Assembly (NCBI GenBank): GCA_025459175.1
Contig: JALORC010000015.1
Span: 1-64,000 of the forward strand
Source of the DNA: Planctomycetota bacterium
Lineage (GTDB): Bacteria > Planctomycetota > UBA1135 > UBA2386
Reading direction: 5' to 3'
DNA length: 64,000 bases
Shown here piece after piece: positions 48,043 through 58,697 of this stretch. The notes under the pieces were generated by a model. That model saw nothing but the letters and a program-made list of their open reading frames with translations, was not told the DNA's origin and did no database searches. The translations under genes were made by a program, and so were the position numbers. Each line of letters opens with the position of its first letter. Position 1 is the stretch's first letter.

Positions 48043-48602
48043 CCGATTCCACACCAGCACCCGCCAAGCCGGCGGGCGAGGCGCGCATCGAGCTGCGCCT
48101 GCGCGAGCTCGCGCAGCTGTTCGACTCGTTCGACCCGGCCCCGTTCCACGAGAGGGACCTCGACCGATCAGCCGAGGAGTTCATCGTCTCGTGGGCGCTC
48201 GAGTACCCGCCGAACGCGCCGCTGGTGTTCCGGCTGCACCTGCCGCGCGATCAGCAGCGGCTCGAGCCCGAGCGCGTCGTCAAGGACGCGATCCGCAACT
48301 ACTTCACCTACCGCAGCGGCATCGCCCGGCTCGAAGTGCGGCGCACCCTGCAGCACGGGCGGCAGAGCCTGCTGGTCGGGATGTCGTTCCTGATCGTCTG
48401 CATGGGGCTGCGCGTGCCGTGGCGCAGCCTCGTGTCCGGCGAGTGGAGTCGCATCGTCGACGAAGGTCTGCTGATCCTCGGCTGGGTCGCGATGTGGAAG
48501 CCGCTCGAACTGCTGCTGTACGACTGGTGGCCGCCGCGGCGGAAGAAGCGCACCTACGACAACCTCGCGCGGATGCGGGTCGAAGTGGTCTATGCCGACT
48601 GA
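48039..48602 (+). CDS. Small membrane protein with a conserved AEEFIVSWA segment
   Basis: A 187-residue protein. A soluble N-terminal half contains DRSAEEFIVSWALEYPPNAPL and a charged HLPRDQQR segment, then two hydrophobic helices (about 108-128 and 143-163) and a basic tail. I have seen this architecture in uncharacterised conserved proteins of several phyla, so it may be a separate housekeeping gene rather than a third defence component. It is tied to the operon by the GTGA overlap. Confidence 0.75.
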   Translation: MTDSTPAPAKPAGEARIELRLRELAQLFDSFDPAPFHERDLDRSAEEFIVSWALEYPPNAPLVFRLHLPRDQQRLEPERVVKDAIRNYFTYRSGIARLEVRRTLQHGRQSLLVGMSFLIVCMGLRVPWRSLVSGEWSRIVDEGLLILGWVAMWKPLELLLYDWWPPRRKKRTYDNLARMRVEVVYAD

Positions 48603-50233
48603 GTGCCGTCGCCACCGGGCAGCAATGCGGTGACCGCCGGCGCCGGCAGCGCCCAACCGCGGCGGGCGCAGGCCTGCACGAACGCCTGCTGGAGTCCACG
48701 TCGCAGCGCGTAGTAGTCGGCCGCGAGCTCGCCGCCGCAGGTGGCGAGCAGCAGCAGTTCGCAGCCGTTCGGTGTGACCTGCTGGAACTGCACCCGCAGC
48801 GAACGCACCGCATCCGGCGAGCGGCGCGCGACCGCGGCCTGCAGCAGTTCGTGCTCGAGCCCCGCCAGCGCGTCCGGCTGCAGTTCGCGCATCGGCTCGC
48901 GCCCGAGCGGCAGCGTGACGTCGAGCACGAAGCCGCGCGACAGGTTGCGCGGCGCCTGTTGCAGGAAGGCCGCGGTCGGCAGCGAGCGCGGCGCACCGAG
49001 ATGTTCGACGACGACCGTCTCCGGGGTCTGCACCCGCACCGGACCGAAGGTGCCGTCCTGCAGCAGCACGATGTCGCCGACCCGGGTCGGGAACCACGGT
49101 TCGTCCGGCGCGCTCTGGCGGGAGCGACGGCCGATCAGGAACTGCACCGGCACCCGCAGCGCACCGCCCTGCAGGTCGGGGTTGTCGAGCCGCGTGTAGA
49201 AGCGCAGCGCGGTGACCTGGAACGGCAGCCCGTCGACCAGGATGCGTTCCCCTTCGCGCACGCCGCCGATGTTCAGCAGCAGCCGGACCTGCTCGACGAA
49301 CTGCGGCGCCATGCGCACCAGCACCCAGCCGGCGCCGAGCAGGAACACGATGCCGATCGCGAGCAGCAGGAAGTCGTCGCGCGCGTACGGCACCACCAGC
49401 GTGGCTGCTACCGCCGCCAGGACCACCAGCAGTCGCAGCACGACCTCGAGCAGCCGCAGCGAGAAGCCGCGGGCGGCCCGGCGGCGGCGCAGCAGCAGAT
49501 CGACGACGAAGCGCAGGCCGAAGAACACCGAGAGGAACACCAGCACCGACAGCACCAGGCTGGTGCCACTGCTGTTGAGGAAGTTCTTCACCGAGCCGGT
49601 CGCGGTCTCCACCAGCGAGCGTTTGCCTTCCTGCAGCTGCCCCAGGTTGGCCTGCAGCACCAGCATCTCGTCGCGCAGCGAGCCGATGATCGGTGCCCAA
49701 CGCTGTCGCAGTTCGCGCTCGGCCTCGGCCCGCGCCGGCGACTCGGGCGGCAGCGCGTCGCGCGTGCGTTCGACACCGCGCGCCGCCCGCGCCGCTTGGG
49801 CATGGCGCTGCTGGACCTGTTCGAGTCGCGCCTTCAGGTCGGCGACCTGGCGCGGTTCGGCGGTGGCGTCCTTCAGCATGCGCAGCAGCGGGCGGATCAA
49901 CTGTTCGAGCTCCTGCTGCAGGTCGAACTTGCCTTGCTGCGGCGCCTCGAAGCCCTGCACGTCGAAGCGCGCCGCCAGCGCCGCGAACTGCCACGACAGC
50001 TGGCGGATCTCGGTGTCGAGCGTCGGGTCGGCGGTGCCAGCGGCCGTGGCGCGGTCGCGGGCGAGCCGCTTCTCGGCCAGCACCACCGCCAACCGGTCGA
50101 GGGCCTGGGCGGTGGTGGGGTCGAGGGCGCCGGCCGCCGGTGTCTGCGTCGGCGGGTCCTGGGCGCGGACCGTGGGAACGATCAGCAGTCCCGACAGCAG
50201 GCAGGCGAGCAGCAGGAGCAGCAACCGACGCAT
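48590..50233 (-). CDS. MscS-like mechanosensitive channel protein
   Basis: A 547-residue protein with a signal peptide (about 1-24), a periplasmic helical region (about 40-215) with coiled coils, then four membrane helices (about 222-320). MscS-like beta-domain elements follow, LLLNIGGVREGERILVDG and ALRFYTRLDNPDLQGG, and a C-terminal mixed domain. It probably protects against osmotic downshock. The stop overlaps the convergent gene at 48039 by 13 bases. TACGGT ends six bases before the ATG. Confidence 0.78.
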   Translation of the reverse strand: MRRLLLLLLACLLSGLLIVPTVRAQDPPTQTPAAGALDPTTAQALDRLAVVLAEKRLARDRATAAGTADPTLDTEIRQLSWQFAALAARFDVQGFEAPQQGKFDLQQELEQLIRPLLRMLKDATAEPRQVADLKARLEQVQQRHAQAARAARGVERTRDALPPESPARAEAERELRQRWAPIIGSLRDEMLVLQANLGQLQEGKRSLVETATGSVKNFLNSSGTSLVLSVLVFLSVFFGLRFVVDLLLRRRRAARGFSLRLLEVVLRLLVVLAAVAATLVVPYARDDFLLLAIGIVFLLGAGWVLVRMAPQFVEQVRLLLNIGGVREGERILVDGLPFQVTALRFYTRLDNPDLQGGALRVPVQFLIGRRSRQSAPDEPWFPTRVGDIVLLQDGTFGPVRVQTPETVVVEHLGAPRSLPTAAFLQQAPRNLSRGFVLDVTLPLGREPMRELQPDALAGLEHELLQAAVARRSPDAVRSLRVQFQQVTPNGCELLLLATCGGELAADYYALRRGLQQAFVQACARRGWALPAPAVTALLPGGDGTQSA

Positions 50234-50239
50234 GCCGCC

Positions 50240-50245
50240 ACCGTA
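50240..50245 (-). promoter_or_regulatory. TACGGT box, leaderless-type promoter of the MscS-like gene
   Basis: Reading on the minus strand TACGGT ends six bases before ATG 50233. It is the same hexamer as before pepA. Confidence 0.4.
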
Positions 50246-50267
50246 CTCGGTGGCGGTGCCGGCGGCA

Positions 50268-50798
50268 TCACCACAGCTCGGCGAACGGGATCACGACGTC
50301 GGGCAGGATCGCCAGTGCGAGCTCGGCGCTGGCCACGGTCGGTGGGCCGAAGGCGCGGCCATCGTGCACGAACCGGGTCACCGTGCGGGTGAGGCCGCAG
50401 ACCAGCCACAGCTCCGGGGTGCCGGCCGCCGCATAGCGCGACAGCTTCCGGGTGCGGTCGCGATGTGCCGTGCTCGGGGACAGGATCTCGACACAGAGGT
50501 CCGGCGTGCCGCGAACGTGGGTCGGCAGGATGCGATCGCGGTGCTCCGGCAGCACCACCAGCAGATCCGGGCGCACGATGTCGTGCGGCAACAGCTCGCA
50601 GTCGAGGTCGGCGAACACCTGACCGCGGCGCTTTCGCCCGATCCGCGCCATGAACTCGTAGACCAGCGCCGCCTGCAGGGCTTGATGCGGGCTGCCGGCC
50701 GAGGGGCTCACCACCACCTCGCCGTCGAGCACCTCGTAGCGGCGGCCGTCGTCCGGCAGCGCGCAGTAGGCGGTGTAGTCGAGGTCGCGGATCGGCAT
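50268..50798 (-). CDS. Uma2/DUF820-family nuclease-like protein
   Basis: A 176-residue protein of the Uma2 family (PD-(D/E)xK fold). Visible core residues are DIVRPDLLVV, CVEILSPSTA and the following RKLSRYAAAGTPELWLV. The role of the family is unknown. A longer start at 50834 exists, but the TAGAAT box ends only three bases before it, too close to be transcribed as a normal leader, so the ATG at 50798 is favoured. Confidence 0.8.
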   Translation of the reverse strand: MPIRDLDYTAYCALPDDGRRYEVLDGEVVVSPSAGSPHQALQAALVYEFMARIGRKRRGQVFADLDCELLPHDIVRPDLLVVLPEHRDRILPTHVRGTPDLCVEILSPSTAHRDRTRKLSRYAAAGTPELWLVCGLTRTVTRFVHDGRAFGPPTVASAELALAILPDVVIPFAELW

Positions 50799-50837
50799 GG
50801 ACGGGTCGGGTCGTCGGGGTGCGGCTCTGGCCATGAC

Positions 50838-50843
50838 ATTCTA
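50838..50843 (-). promoter_or_regulatory. TAGAAT -10-like box for the Uma2 gene
   Basis: Minus-strand TAGAAT lies 39 bases before ATG 50798 (and three before the alternative ATG 50834). Confidence 0.35.
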
Positions 50844-50968
50844 GATCCTCCGGCGCCGCATGCACGCGGCCGCCTCCCGTCCGTGGCACGCAGCGACGCC
50901 GCGGTGGCAGTTCGGGCCCGAAAATGCTGCGCTGGCGCCGTCCCGATCGAGCCTGCACGATAGGCCCG

Positions 50969-52309
<1,341 letters not shown>

Positions 52310-52352
52310 GGTTGGTGGACGGCGCGGGCTCGGCCGGCCAAGATCGACGGCG

Positions 52353-53360
52353 ATGACGCCTCCGGAATGCGACGGCAACGGCGCCCAACCGCTGCAGCCC
52401 GACGAGCTGGAGCTGGTGGTGCAGCTCACCGCGGCTCTGGCCCGGCAACCAGGGGCCGCCGGCGAGGCGTCGATCGCGTCGATCCGCCGGCAGCAGGCGA
52501 GCCTGCTGCGCTTCGGCGAGCTGCTGTCGATGTATCCGTCGCCGCTGCACGAGCAGGTGCTCGACGGGCGGCGCCGCGGCCTCGACACGCTGGTCGACAC
52601 GCTGGTGACGACCGATGTCGCGACGTTCCCGTTCCGGGCCCCGACCCAGGCGCTGGTCGGTCGCGCGATGAACATGGCGCACATCAACTTCCTGCGCATG
52701 CTGTGGCTGCTCAGCGGCGGGCTCGCCGATGCGGCGACCGGTGCCACGTTGCGCGAGCAGGCGGCGGTGCGGCTGCGCGCGGCGGTGCACACGCGCCTCG
52801 TCGAGGAGGTGCTCGTCGACCTGGTCACCGATCCGACCATCGATCGGCAGCTGCGGGCCCAGGCGGTGCGCAACGTGGCGCAGCTGTGGGGCAACCGGCT
52901 GACCTGGCGCGTGCACACGTTCTTCCCGATCCTGACCGCGACCTGGGAAGCGCGGCAGCGGGTGCGGGTCGTCGGTGGCACGCTGCAGGGCACCAGCGAG
53001 ATGTTCCAGCTGCTGACCGAGGGCGGCGAAGCGGAGTTCGTCGAGCTGCTGCTCGACCAGGACTACGGCGAGGCCGAGGTGCAGGCGTTCCGCGAGTTCC
53101 TGTTCGGCACGTCGTCGGAAGAACTCGAACGGTTGGCCCGGCGCATGGCCGACGAAGGCCTCAGCAGCATCGAGATCGACAGCCAGCTGGGCCACGGGCA
53201 GCGCGATGCCGGCTCGATCCTCTACGAGTTCTTCCGCAGCCGCTACGTGCAGTGCTCGGCGCGCCGGGTCGCGAAGCTGCCGGGGCCACGCCACACCGCC
53301 GAGGGCTATGTGATGCTGGCGTGGCTCGCGCAGCAATGTGCCGGTGGTGGTGGGGGATGA
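52353..53360 (+). CDS. Helical protein of unknown function
   Basis: A 335-residue protein. It is mostly helical, with many Arg/Ala/Leu-rich stretches (RRQQASLLRFGELLSMYPSPL, ATGATLREQAAVRLRAAVHTRLVE). The C-terminal third has EAEFVELLLDQDYGEAEVQAFREFLF. No motif was recognised. It follows hisS by 43 bases and is probably co-transcribed with it. Confidence 0.65.
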   Translation: MTPPECDGNGAQPLQPDELELVVQLTAALARQPGAAGEASIASIRRQQASLLRFGELLSMYPSPLHEQVLDGRRRGLDTLVDTLVTTDVATFPFRAPTQALVGRAMNMAHINFLRMLWLLSGGLADAATGATLREQAAVRLRAAVHTRLVEEVLVDLVTDPTIDRQLRAQAVRNVAQLWGNRLTWRVHTFFPILTATWEARQRVRVVGGTLQGTSEMFQLLTEGGEAEFVELLLDQDYGEAEVQAFREFLFGTSSEELERLARRMADEGLSSIEIDSQLGHGQRDAGSILYEFFRSRYVQCSARRVAKLPGPRHTAEGYVMLAWLAQQCAGGGGG

Positions 53361-53411
53361 TGCCGGCAGCTCGCGTGCCGATCGGGAAGGCATGACGTGG
53401 CCCGGTCCTGG

Positions 53412-53429
53412 TCGCGGCCGTTGCCGCGA
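53412..53429. terminator. GC-rich hairpin after the unknown helical protein gene
   Basis: A 7-bp stem (53412-53418 with 53423-53429) with a CGTT loop, 51 bases after the gene. It has no T tail. Confidence 0.4.
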
Positions 53430-53521
53430 ACAGGCCCTCTGCCGCGGCCCCGCGGTGCGTTAGCATCTCCGGCCTCGTCTGCCGCGCGTGCCCCGACGCG
53501 GCCAGGCTCCTCGTCAATCCC

Positions 53522-55888
53522 ATGCCAAGAATCGTCGCCATCCTCACCGGTCTGTCCTGCTGTTGGGTCCTGCCGGCGCAGACCATCGATCCCGCCGGTC
53601 GCGTGCATCCGGGAGCCGCACCGCTGGCCTCGGTGCCGGTGCACACGGTGCCGGCGATCGATCGTCTGGCGATCGACAACGAGGACGTGCTGCGGCGGCA
53701 GCAGGGCCTGCCGGCGCGGTTCGCGATGCCGTTCGTGGTCAGCGTCGACACCGACCGCCACGGGGCCTGGGAGGATCTGGGCGGCGGCTGGTCGCTGTGG
53801 CGGTTGCGCATCGCCGCGCCGGACGCCAGCCACGTCAACCTCGGCTTCGGCAAGTACGAGCTGCCGGCCACCGGCCGGTTGATGCTCTATGCGAGCGACT
53901 ACTCGCACATCCTGCGGCCGTTCGACAGCGCCGACCAGGCGCCGACCGGCGACCTGTGGACACCGGTCGTGCAGACGGACGAGATCGTGGTCGAGGTCTA
54001 CGTGCCGACCGCCGACACCGCGGAGGTCCGGCTGCGCCTCGACCAGGTCAACTCGGGTTACCGCTTCTTCGGCGCCGGCTACACCGCGCTGCCGACCGAA
54101 GGCAGCGGCACCTGCAACGTCGACGTGGCATGTCCGCAGGCGAGCGCCTGGGCCAACGAGATCCCGGCGGTGGCGATGATCACCATCGGCGGTACGTCGC
54201 AGTGCTCGGGTGCGATGCTCAACAACACCGCGCTGGACCGCCGCAACTTCTTCCTGACCGCCAACCACTGTGGCGTCACCGCCGGCGCCGCGTCGAGCGT
54301 GGTCTTCTACTGGAACTACGAGGAGCCGGCCTGCGGCGGCACCGGCGCGCCGCTGACCCAGTTCTCGCTCGGCTCGACGATGCGGGCGACGCTGGCGTCG
54401 TCGGACTTCACGCTGCTCGAGTTGAACGCGGCGCCGAACCCGGCCTGGGGCATCACCTACGCCGGTTGGAACCGGGCCAACGTGGTGGCGATCAATGCCA
54501 CCGGCATCCATCACCCGAGCGGCGACAGCAAGAAGATCTCGTTCGAGCTGCAGGCGACGCAGCTGACCAACTACGGCAGTACGATCACCAACACCGGCGG
54601 CACCTATGTGCGCCTGATCGACTGGGACACCGGCGTCACCGAGGGCGGCTCGTCCGGCTCGCCGCTGTTCGACCAGAACAGGCGCGTGATCGGCCAGCTG
54701 TCGGGCGGTGCGTCGGCGTGCGGCAACAACCTCAGTGACTGGTACGGCAAGTTCGCGTCGGCGTGGACCGGCGGTGGCACCGCGGCGACCCGGCTGTCGA
54801 ACTGGCTCGATCCGCTGAACACCGGGGCCACGACGCTGGACACGCTGGTGCCGATCCAGGCCGCGGTGACCAGCACCGGGGCCGGCTGCTACACGCGGCG
54901 GGCGTCGTTCGCGCAGACCTTCGCCGCCAACGCGTTCGACCTGGACGGCACCGCCACGGTCGCCAACACCATCGAGTTCGTGCCGACCGGCCCGGGCTAC
55001 ACCGTGCAGCAGGGCAGCTCGGCGTGGTTCGCGCCGGTCGCGGCGGATCTCGGGCTCGGCAACGACGCGTTGGCGACCGTCAATCTGCCGTTCGCGTTCG
55101 CGTTCCCGGGTGGCAGCACCAACATCGCGAAGGTCTCCAGCAACGGCTTCGTGTGGCTGAACGGGACGTCGACCGACGCCGATGCGACGCCGTCGCCGCT
55201 CGATCTGGTCAACAACCCCGCCCGCTTCGCGCCGCTGTGGATGGACCTGAATCCGGCCGCGGGTGGTTCGGTGCACTTCGACGTCGATCCGAGCGGCAAC
55301 GCCGTCTACGTGACCTGGCTCGCCGTCCGCGCGGCAGCGGCGCCGACCGGCGGCGCCAACTCGGCGCAGCTGGTGCTGCATGCCGACGGCCGCGCCGAGT
55401 ACCGCTATCTGGCGGTGGCCGGGCAGACGGTGCTGTGCGTGACCGGGTGGAGTCCGGGGGTGGGGCTGTTCCCGTCGGTGGTCGACCTGTCGGCGGCGCT
55501 GCCGTTGGTGACGGGCATCGACCTCAATCCGCTGACCTGGAGCGCGGTCGGCCGACCGATCACCGGCACCACGCAGACGGTCAACCTCGGTTCGATCAGC
55601 AATCCGGCCTCCAGCATCGGCCTGTCGTTGATCGGCTGGAGCGCGCAGCCGGCCCCGCTGGACCTCGCCGTCGTCGGTGCGGGTGGTTGCTCGCTCTACG
55701 TGCAGGTGGCGGTCATCGAGCCGTTCCTGGTCGCCGGATCGGTGACGCCGTGGACGCTGCCGATCCCGGCCAACCCGTCGCTGGCCGGCGTCGAGGTGTT
55801 CACGCAGGGTGGTCTGCTGCAGAACGGCGTCAATGCGCTCGGTCTGCTGACCGCGAACTCGGTCAAGCTGACGATCGGCGTGTTCTGA
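53522..55888 (+). CDS. Secreted trypsin-like serine protease (lysyl-endopeptidase-like) with surface domains
   Basis: A 788-residue exported protein: signal peptide about 1-20, a propeptide-like region, then an S1 protease (about 195-430). The catalytic triad is seen as FLTANHC (His), DFTLLEL (Asp) and EGGSSGSPLFD (Ser). A beta-rich middle part follows with NIEF, SSNGFVWLNGT (an Ig/lectin-like, NIDO-type strand pattern), and the C-terminal planctomycete-type domain (about 705-788, GCSLYVQVAVIEPFLVAG then WTLPIPANPSLAGVEVF). It would act outside the cell or at its surface. TAGCAT at 53461 is a possible -10. Confidence 0.9.
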   Translation: MPRIVAILTGLSCCWVLPAQTIDPAGRVHPGAAPLASVPVHTVPAIDRLAIDNEDVLRRQQGLPARFAMPFVVSVDTDRHGAWEDLGGGWSLWRLRIAAPDASHVNLGFGKYELPATGRLMLYASDYSHILRPFDSADQAPTGDLWTPVVQTDEIVVEVYVPTADTAEVRLRLDQVNSGYRFFGAGYTALPTEGSGTCNVDVACPQASAWANEIPAVAMITIGGTSQCSGAMLNNTALDRRNFFLTANHCGVTAGAASSVVFYWNYEEPACGGTGAPLTQFSLGSTMRATLASSDFTLLELNAAPNPAWGITYAGWNRANVVAINATGIHHPSGDSKKISFELQATQLTNYGSTITNTGGTYVRLIDWDTGVTEGGSSGSPLFDQNRRVIGQLSGGASACGNNLSDWYGKFASAWTGGGTAATRLSNWLDPLNTGATTLDTLVPIQAAVTSTGAGCYTRRASFAQTFAANAFDLDGTATVANTIEFVPTGPGYTVQQGSSAWFAPVAADLGLGNDALATVNLPFAFAFPGGSTNIAKVSSNGFVWLNGTSTDADATPSPLDLVNNPARFAPLWMDLNPAAGGSVHFDVDPSGNAVYVTWLAVRAAAAPTGGANSAQLVLHADGRAEYRYLAVAGQTVLCVTGWSPGVGLFPSVVDLSAALPLVTGIDLNPLTWSAVGRPITGTTQTVNLGSISNPASSIGLSLIGWSAQPAPLDLAVVGAGGCSLYVQVAVIEPFLVAGSVTPWTLPIPANPSLAGVEVFTQGGLLQNGVNALGLLTANSVKLTIGVF

Positions 55889-55919
55889 TCGGGCGGGGCC
55901 CGGACTCCCGCTCAGCCGC

Positions 55920-58643
55920 TCAGTGCGCGGCGAGCCACGTGCGGCCGCTGCCGACCGCGACCTCGAGCGGCACCTGCAGCTGCGCGGCGCCGATCATCGC
56001 GTCGCGCAGCAGCCGCTCGACCTCGGTGCGCTCGTCGTCGGGCACGTCGAGCACCAGTTCGTCGTGCACCTGCAGCAGCAGCCGAGCCTGCAGCCCGCGG
56101 CGCTGCAGCGCGGCATGCACTGCCAGCATCGCCCGCTTGACGATGTCGGCGGCGGCACCCTGGATCGGCGTGTTCACCGCCATGTTCTCGGCGGCGATCC
56201 GCATCATCGCGTTGGTCGAGTCGATGTCCGGCAGCGGTCGGCGGCGCCCGAACATGGTCCACACCTCCTTCTTGTCGCGCGCCTGCTGCAGCGCACCGTC
56301 GAGGTAGCGCTTCACGCCCGGCAGCGCGCGGAAGTAGGCGTCGATGAACTTCTTCGCCTCCGGCGGCTTCATGCCGGTCTCGGCGGCGAGGCGCGACGCG
56401 CCCATGCCGTACATCAGGCCGTAGTTGATGACCTTGGCCTGGTTGCGCAGCTCCGGCGTCACCATGTTCGGCAGCAGCCCGTGCACCAGCGCGGAAGTGC
56501 GGGCGTGGATGTCCTCGCCGCGTTGGAACGACTCGACCAGCGCCTTGTCGCCGGACACGTGCGCCAGGATGCGCAGCTCGATCTGCGAGTAGTCGGCCGA
56601 CAGCAGCTGCCAGCCAGGCGCACGCGCGACGAAGGCGGCGCGCACCTTGCGGCCCTCCTCGGTGCGGATCGGGATGTTCTGCAGGTTCGGATCCTCGGAG
56701 CTGAGCCGACCGGTCGCCGCGACCGCCTGGTTGAACGTCGTGTGCACACGCTTGCTGCCGGCATCGACCAGCAGCGGCAGGCTGTCGACGTAGGTGCCCT
56801 TCAGCTTGCTGAGCTGGCGCCACTCGAGCAGCAGTGCCGGCACCTCGTGGTGCTTCGCCAGCTTCTCGAGCACGTCGTGGTCGGTCTTGTACTGGCCGGT
56901 CGTGGTGCGCTTGGGCTTCGGCATGTCCGCCAGCCGGTGCGCCTCGAGCTCGTCGAACAGCACGGTGCCGATCTGCTGCGGCGAGCCGAGATTGAACTCG
57001 TGGCCGGCGCGCTCGAACACGCGGCTCTGCAGCGCATCGAGGCGCTGCTGCAGTTCGCGCGACAGCGACGCGAGGTGGTCGCGATCGATCGCGATGCCGT
57101 CCCACTCCATGTCGTGCAGCACCGGCAGCAGCGGCAGTTCGAGTTCGCGGTAGATCGGACCGGTGCCGTGGCGCTGCAGGCGCTCCTGCAGCGGCGGGAA
57201 CAGCCGCAGGATCAGGTCGGCCTCCTCGTTGACGAACGCGGCGACCAGCGTCGGGTCGACCTCGGCGAACGTGCGCTGCTTCTTGCCGGTGCCGACCAGT
57301 TCCTTGGCGCTCTGCTTCTTGAACGCGAACTCGCGCAGCGCCAGCGCCGCCAGCGCATGCGAGCTGGTGCCCGGATCGCAGCAGTAGCTCATCAGCTCGA
57401 TGTCGTCGGGCGTCGTCGCCGGTTCGTGCCCGGCCTGCCGCAGCCCCGCCAGCAGCCGCTTGTGGTCGTGCACGACCAGCGCCGGGGCCGGGCCGGCGAA
57501 CAGCGGCAGCAGCGCGGTCAGCAGCTCGCTGCGCCCGCCCGGCAACAGCGGCGGCTGCAGGTCGAGCGGCACGTAGGCGGCCCGACCGGGCGCCCACGCG
57601 AACGCGAGCCCGCCGAGCCGCCGGCTGCGCACGCCGCCGGGGCCCAGTTCGGGGGCGACGGCGATGCGTTCGCTGCCGCGCAGCGTCGTCAGCAGCGCCG
57701 CGAACTCGGCCGGCGTGCGCACCACCTGGTAGTGCTGTTCGACCTCGGCCTGCGGCGCCTTGCGCGCGGCCAGGTCGGCCAGCAGGTTGGTGAACTGCAG
57801 GCGCTGGAACAACGGCCGCAGCAACTCGGGATCCGGGTTCGCCGGCGGCAGGGCCGCGACGTCCAGCGCCAGCGGCACGTCGAGATGCAGCGTCACCAGC
57901 TGCTTCGACAGGTAGGCGAGGTCCTTGTGGTCGCGCAGCGACTGCTGGATCGACGCCTTCTTGACCTCGTCGAGCCGCGCGTAGATGCCGTCGAGCGAGC
58001 CGAACTGCTTCAGCAGCTCGACCGCGGTCTTCTCGCCGACCTTCGGCACGCCGGGCACGTTGTCGGAGCTGTCGCCCATCAGCGCCAGCAGGTCGATCAT
58101 CGCCGAGGGCGGCACGCCCCACTTCGCCTCGGCGGCGGCGGCATCGAGGATCTCCGGCTTGCTGGTCGAGCTGCGCAGGTTCCACAGCTTGACCCGGTCG
58201 TCGACGATCTGCAGGAAGTCCTTGTCGCCGGTGACCAGGAACACCGCCATGCCCTGGTCGCGGGCCCGCACCGCCAGCGTGCCGATCACGTCGTCGGCCT
58301 CGTGCGTCTCGCTCTCGACGATCGGGATGCCGAAGCCGAGCGTCGCCTCGCGGATGTCGGCGAGCTGCACCTGCATCTCGTCGGGCATCTTGGTGCGCGT
58401 CGACTTGTAGTCGGCGTAGAGCTTGGTGCGCAGCAGGTCGCCGCGCGGCCCGTCGAACGCGATCGCGATCGCGTCCGGCTGCTCGCGTTCGAGCAGCGCG
58501 CGCAGCGTCGTGCAGAAGCCGTAGGTCGCCGCGGTCGGGTGGCCGTCGCTGTTGGTCAGCGGCGAGCGGCCGGTGCCCTGGAACGCGAAGAAGCTGCGGT
58601 AGGCGAGTGCCGTGCCGTCGATCAGGAAGAGCCGCTTCTGCAT
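55920..58643 (-). CDS. polA: DNA polymerase I
   Basis: A 907-residue family A polymerase for repair and Okazaki-fragment processing. The 5' nuclease (about 1-285) has LFLIDGTALAYRS and VTGDKDFLQIVDD. The 3'-5' exonuclease region (about 300-480) has no recognisable DxE motif, so proofreading is probably lost. The polymerase has motif A DYSQIELRILAH, motif B RNQAKVINYGLMYG and motif C VHDELV. In motif B the position equal to E. coli Phe762 is Tyr741. TACAAC lies seven bases before the ATG. Confidence 0.96.
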   Translation of the reverse strand: MQKRLFLIDGTALAYRSFFAFQGTGRSPLTNSDGHPTAATYGFCTTLRALLEREQPDAIAIAFDGPRGDLLRTKLYADYKSTRTKMPDEMQVQLADIREATLGFGIPIVESETHEADDVIGTLAVRARDQGMAVFLVTGDKDFLQIVDDRVKLWNLRSSTSKPEILDAAAAEAKWGVPPSAMIDLLALMGDSSDNVPGVPKVGEKTAVELLKQFGSLDGIYARLDEVKKASIQQSLRDHKDLAYLSKQLVTLHLDVPLALDVAALPPANPDPELLRPLFQRLQFTNLLADLAARKAPQAEVEQHYQVVRTPAEFAALLTTLRGSERIAVAPELGPGGVRSRRLGGLAFAWAPGRAAYVPLDLQPPLLPGGRSELLTALLPLFAGPAPALVVHDHKRLLAGLRQAGHEPATTPDDIELMSYCCDPGTSSHALAALALREFAFKKQSAKELVGTGKKQRTFAEVDPTLVAAFVNEEADLILRLFPPLQERLQRHGTGPIYRELELPLLPVLHDMEWDGIAIDRDHLASLSRELQQRLDALQSRVFERAGHEFNLGSPQQIGTVLFDELEAHRLADMPKPKRTTTGQYKTDHDVLEKLAKHHEVPALLLEWRQLSKLKGTYVDSLPLLVDAGSKRVHTTFNQAVAATGRLSSEDPNLQNIPIRTEEGRKVRAAFVARAPGWQLLSADYSQIELRILAHVSGDKALVESFQRGEDIHARTSALVHGLLPNMVTPELRNQAKVINYGLMYGMGASRLAAETGMKPPEAKKFIDAYFRALPGVKRYLDGALQQARDKKEVWTMFGRRRPLPDIDSTNAMMRIAAENMAVNTPIQGAAADIVKRAMLAVHAALQRRGLQARLLLQVHDELVLDVPDDERTEVERLLRDAMIGAAQLQVPLEVAVGSGRTWLAAH

Positions 58644-58650
58644 GGGGCCC

Positions 58651-58656
58651 GTTGTA
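58651..58656 (-). promoter_or_regulatory. TACAAC box before polA
   Basis: Minus-strand TACAAC ends seven bases before ATG 58643. The last base differs from the TAnnnT pattern, so it is a weak member. Confidence 0.3.
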
Positions 58657-58697
58657 GCGACGGCCGGCGCGCGAACGAACGGCTTGCCGGCGATCGT

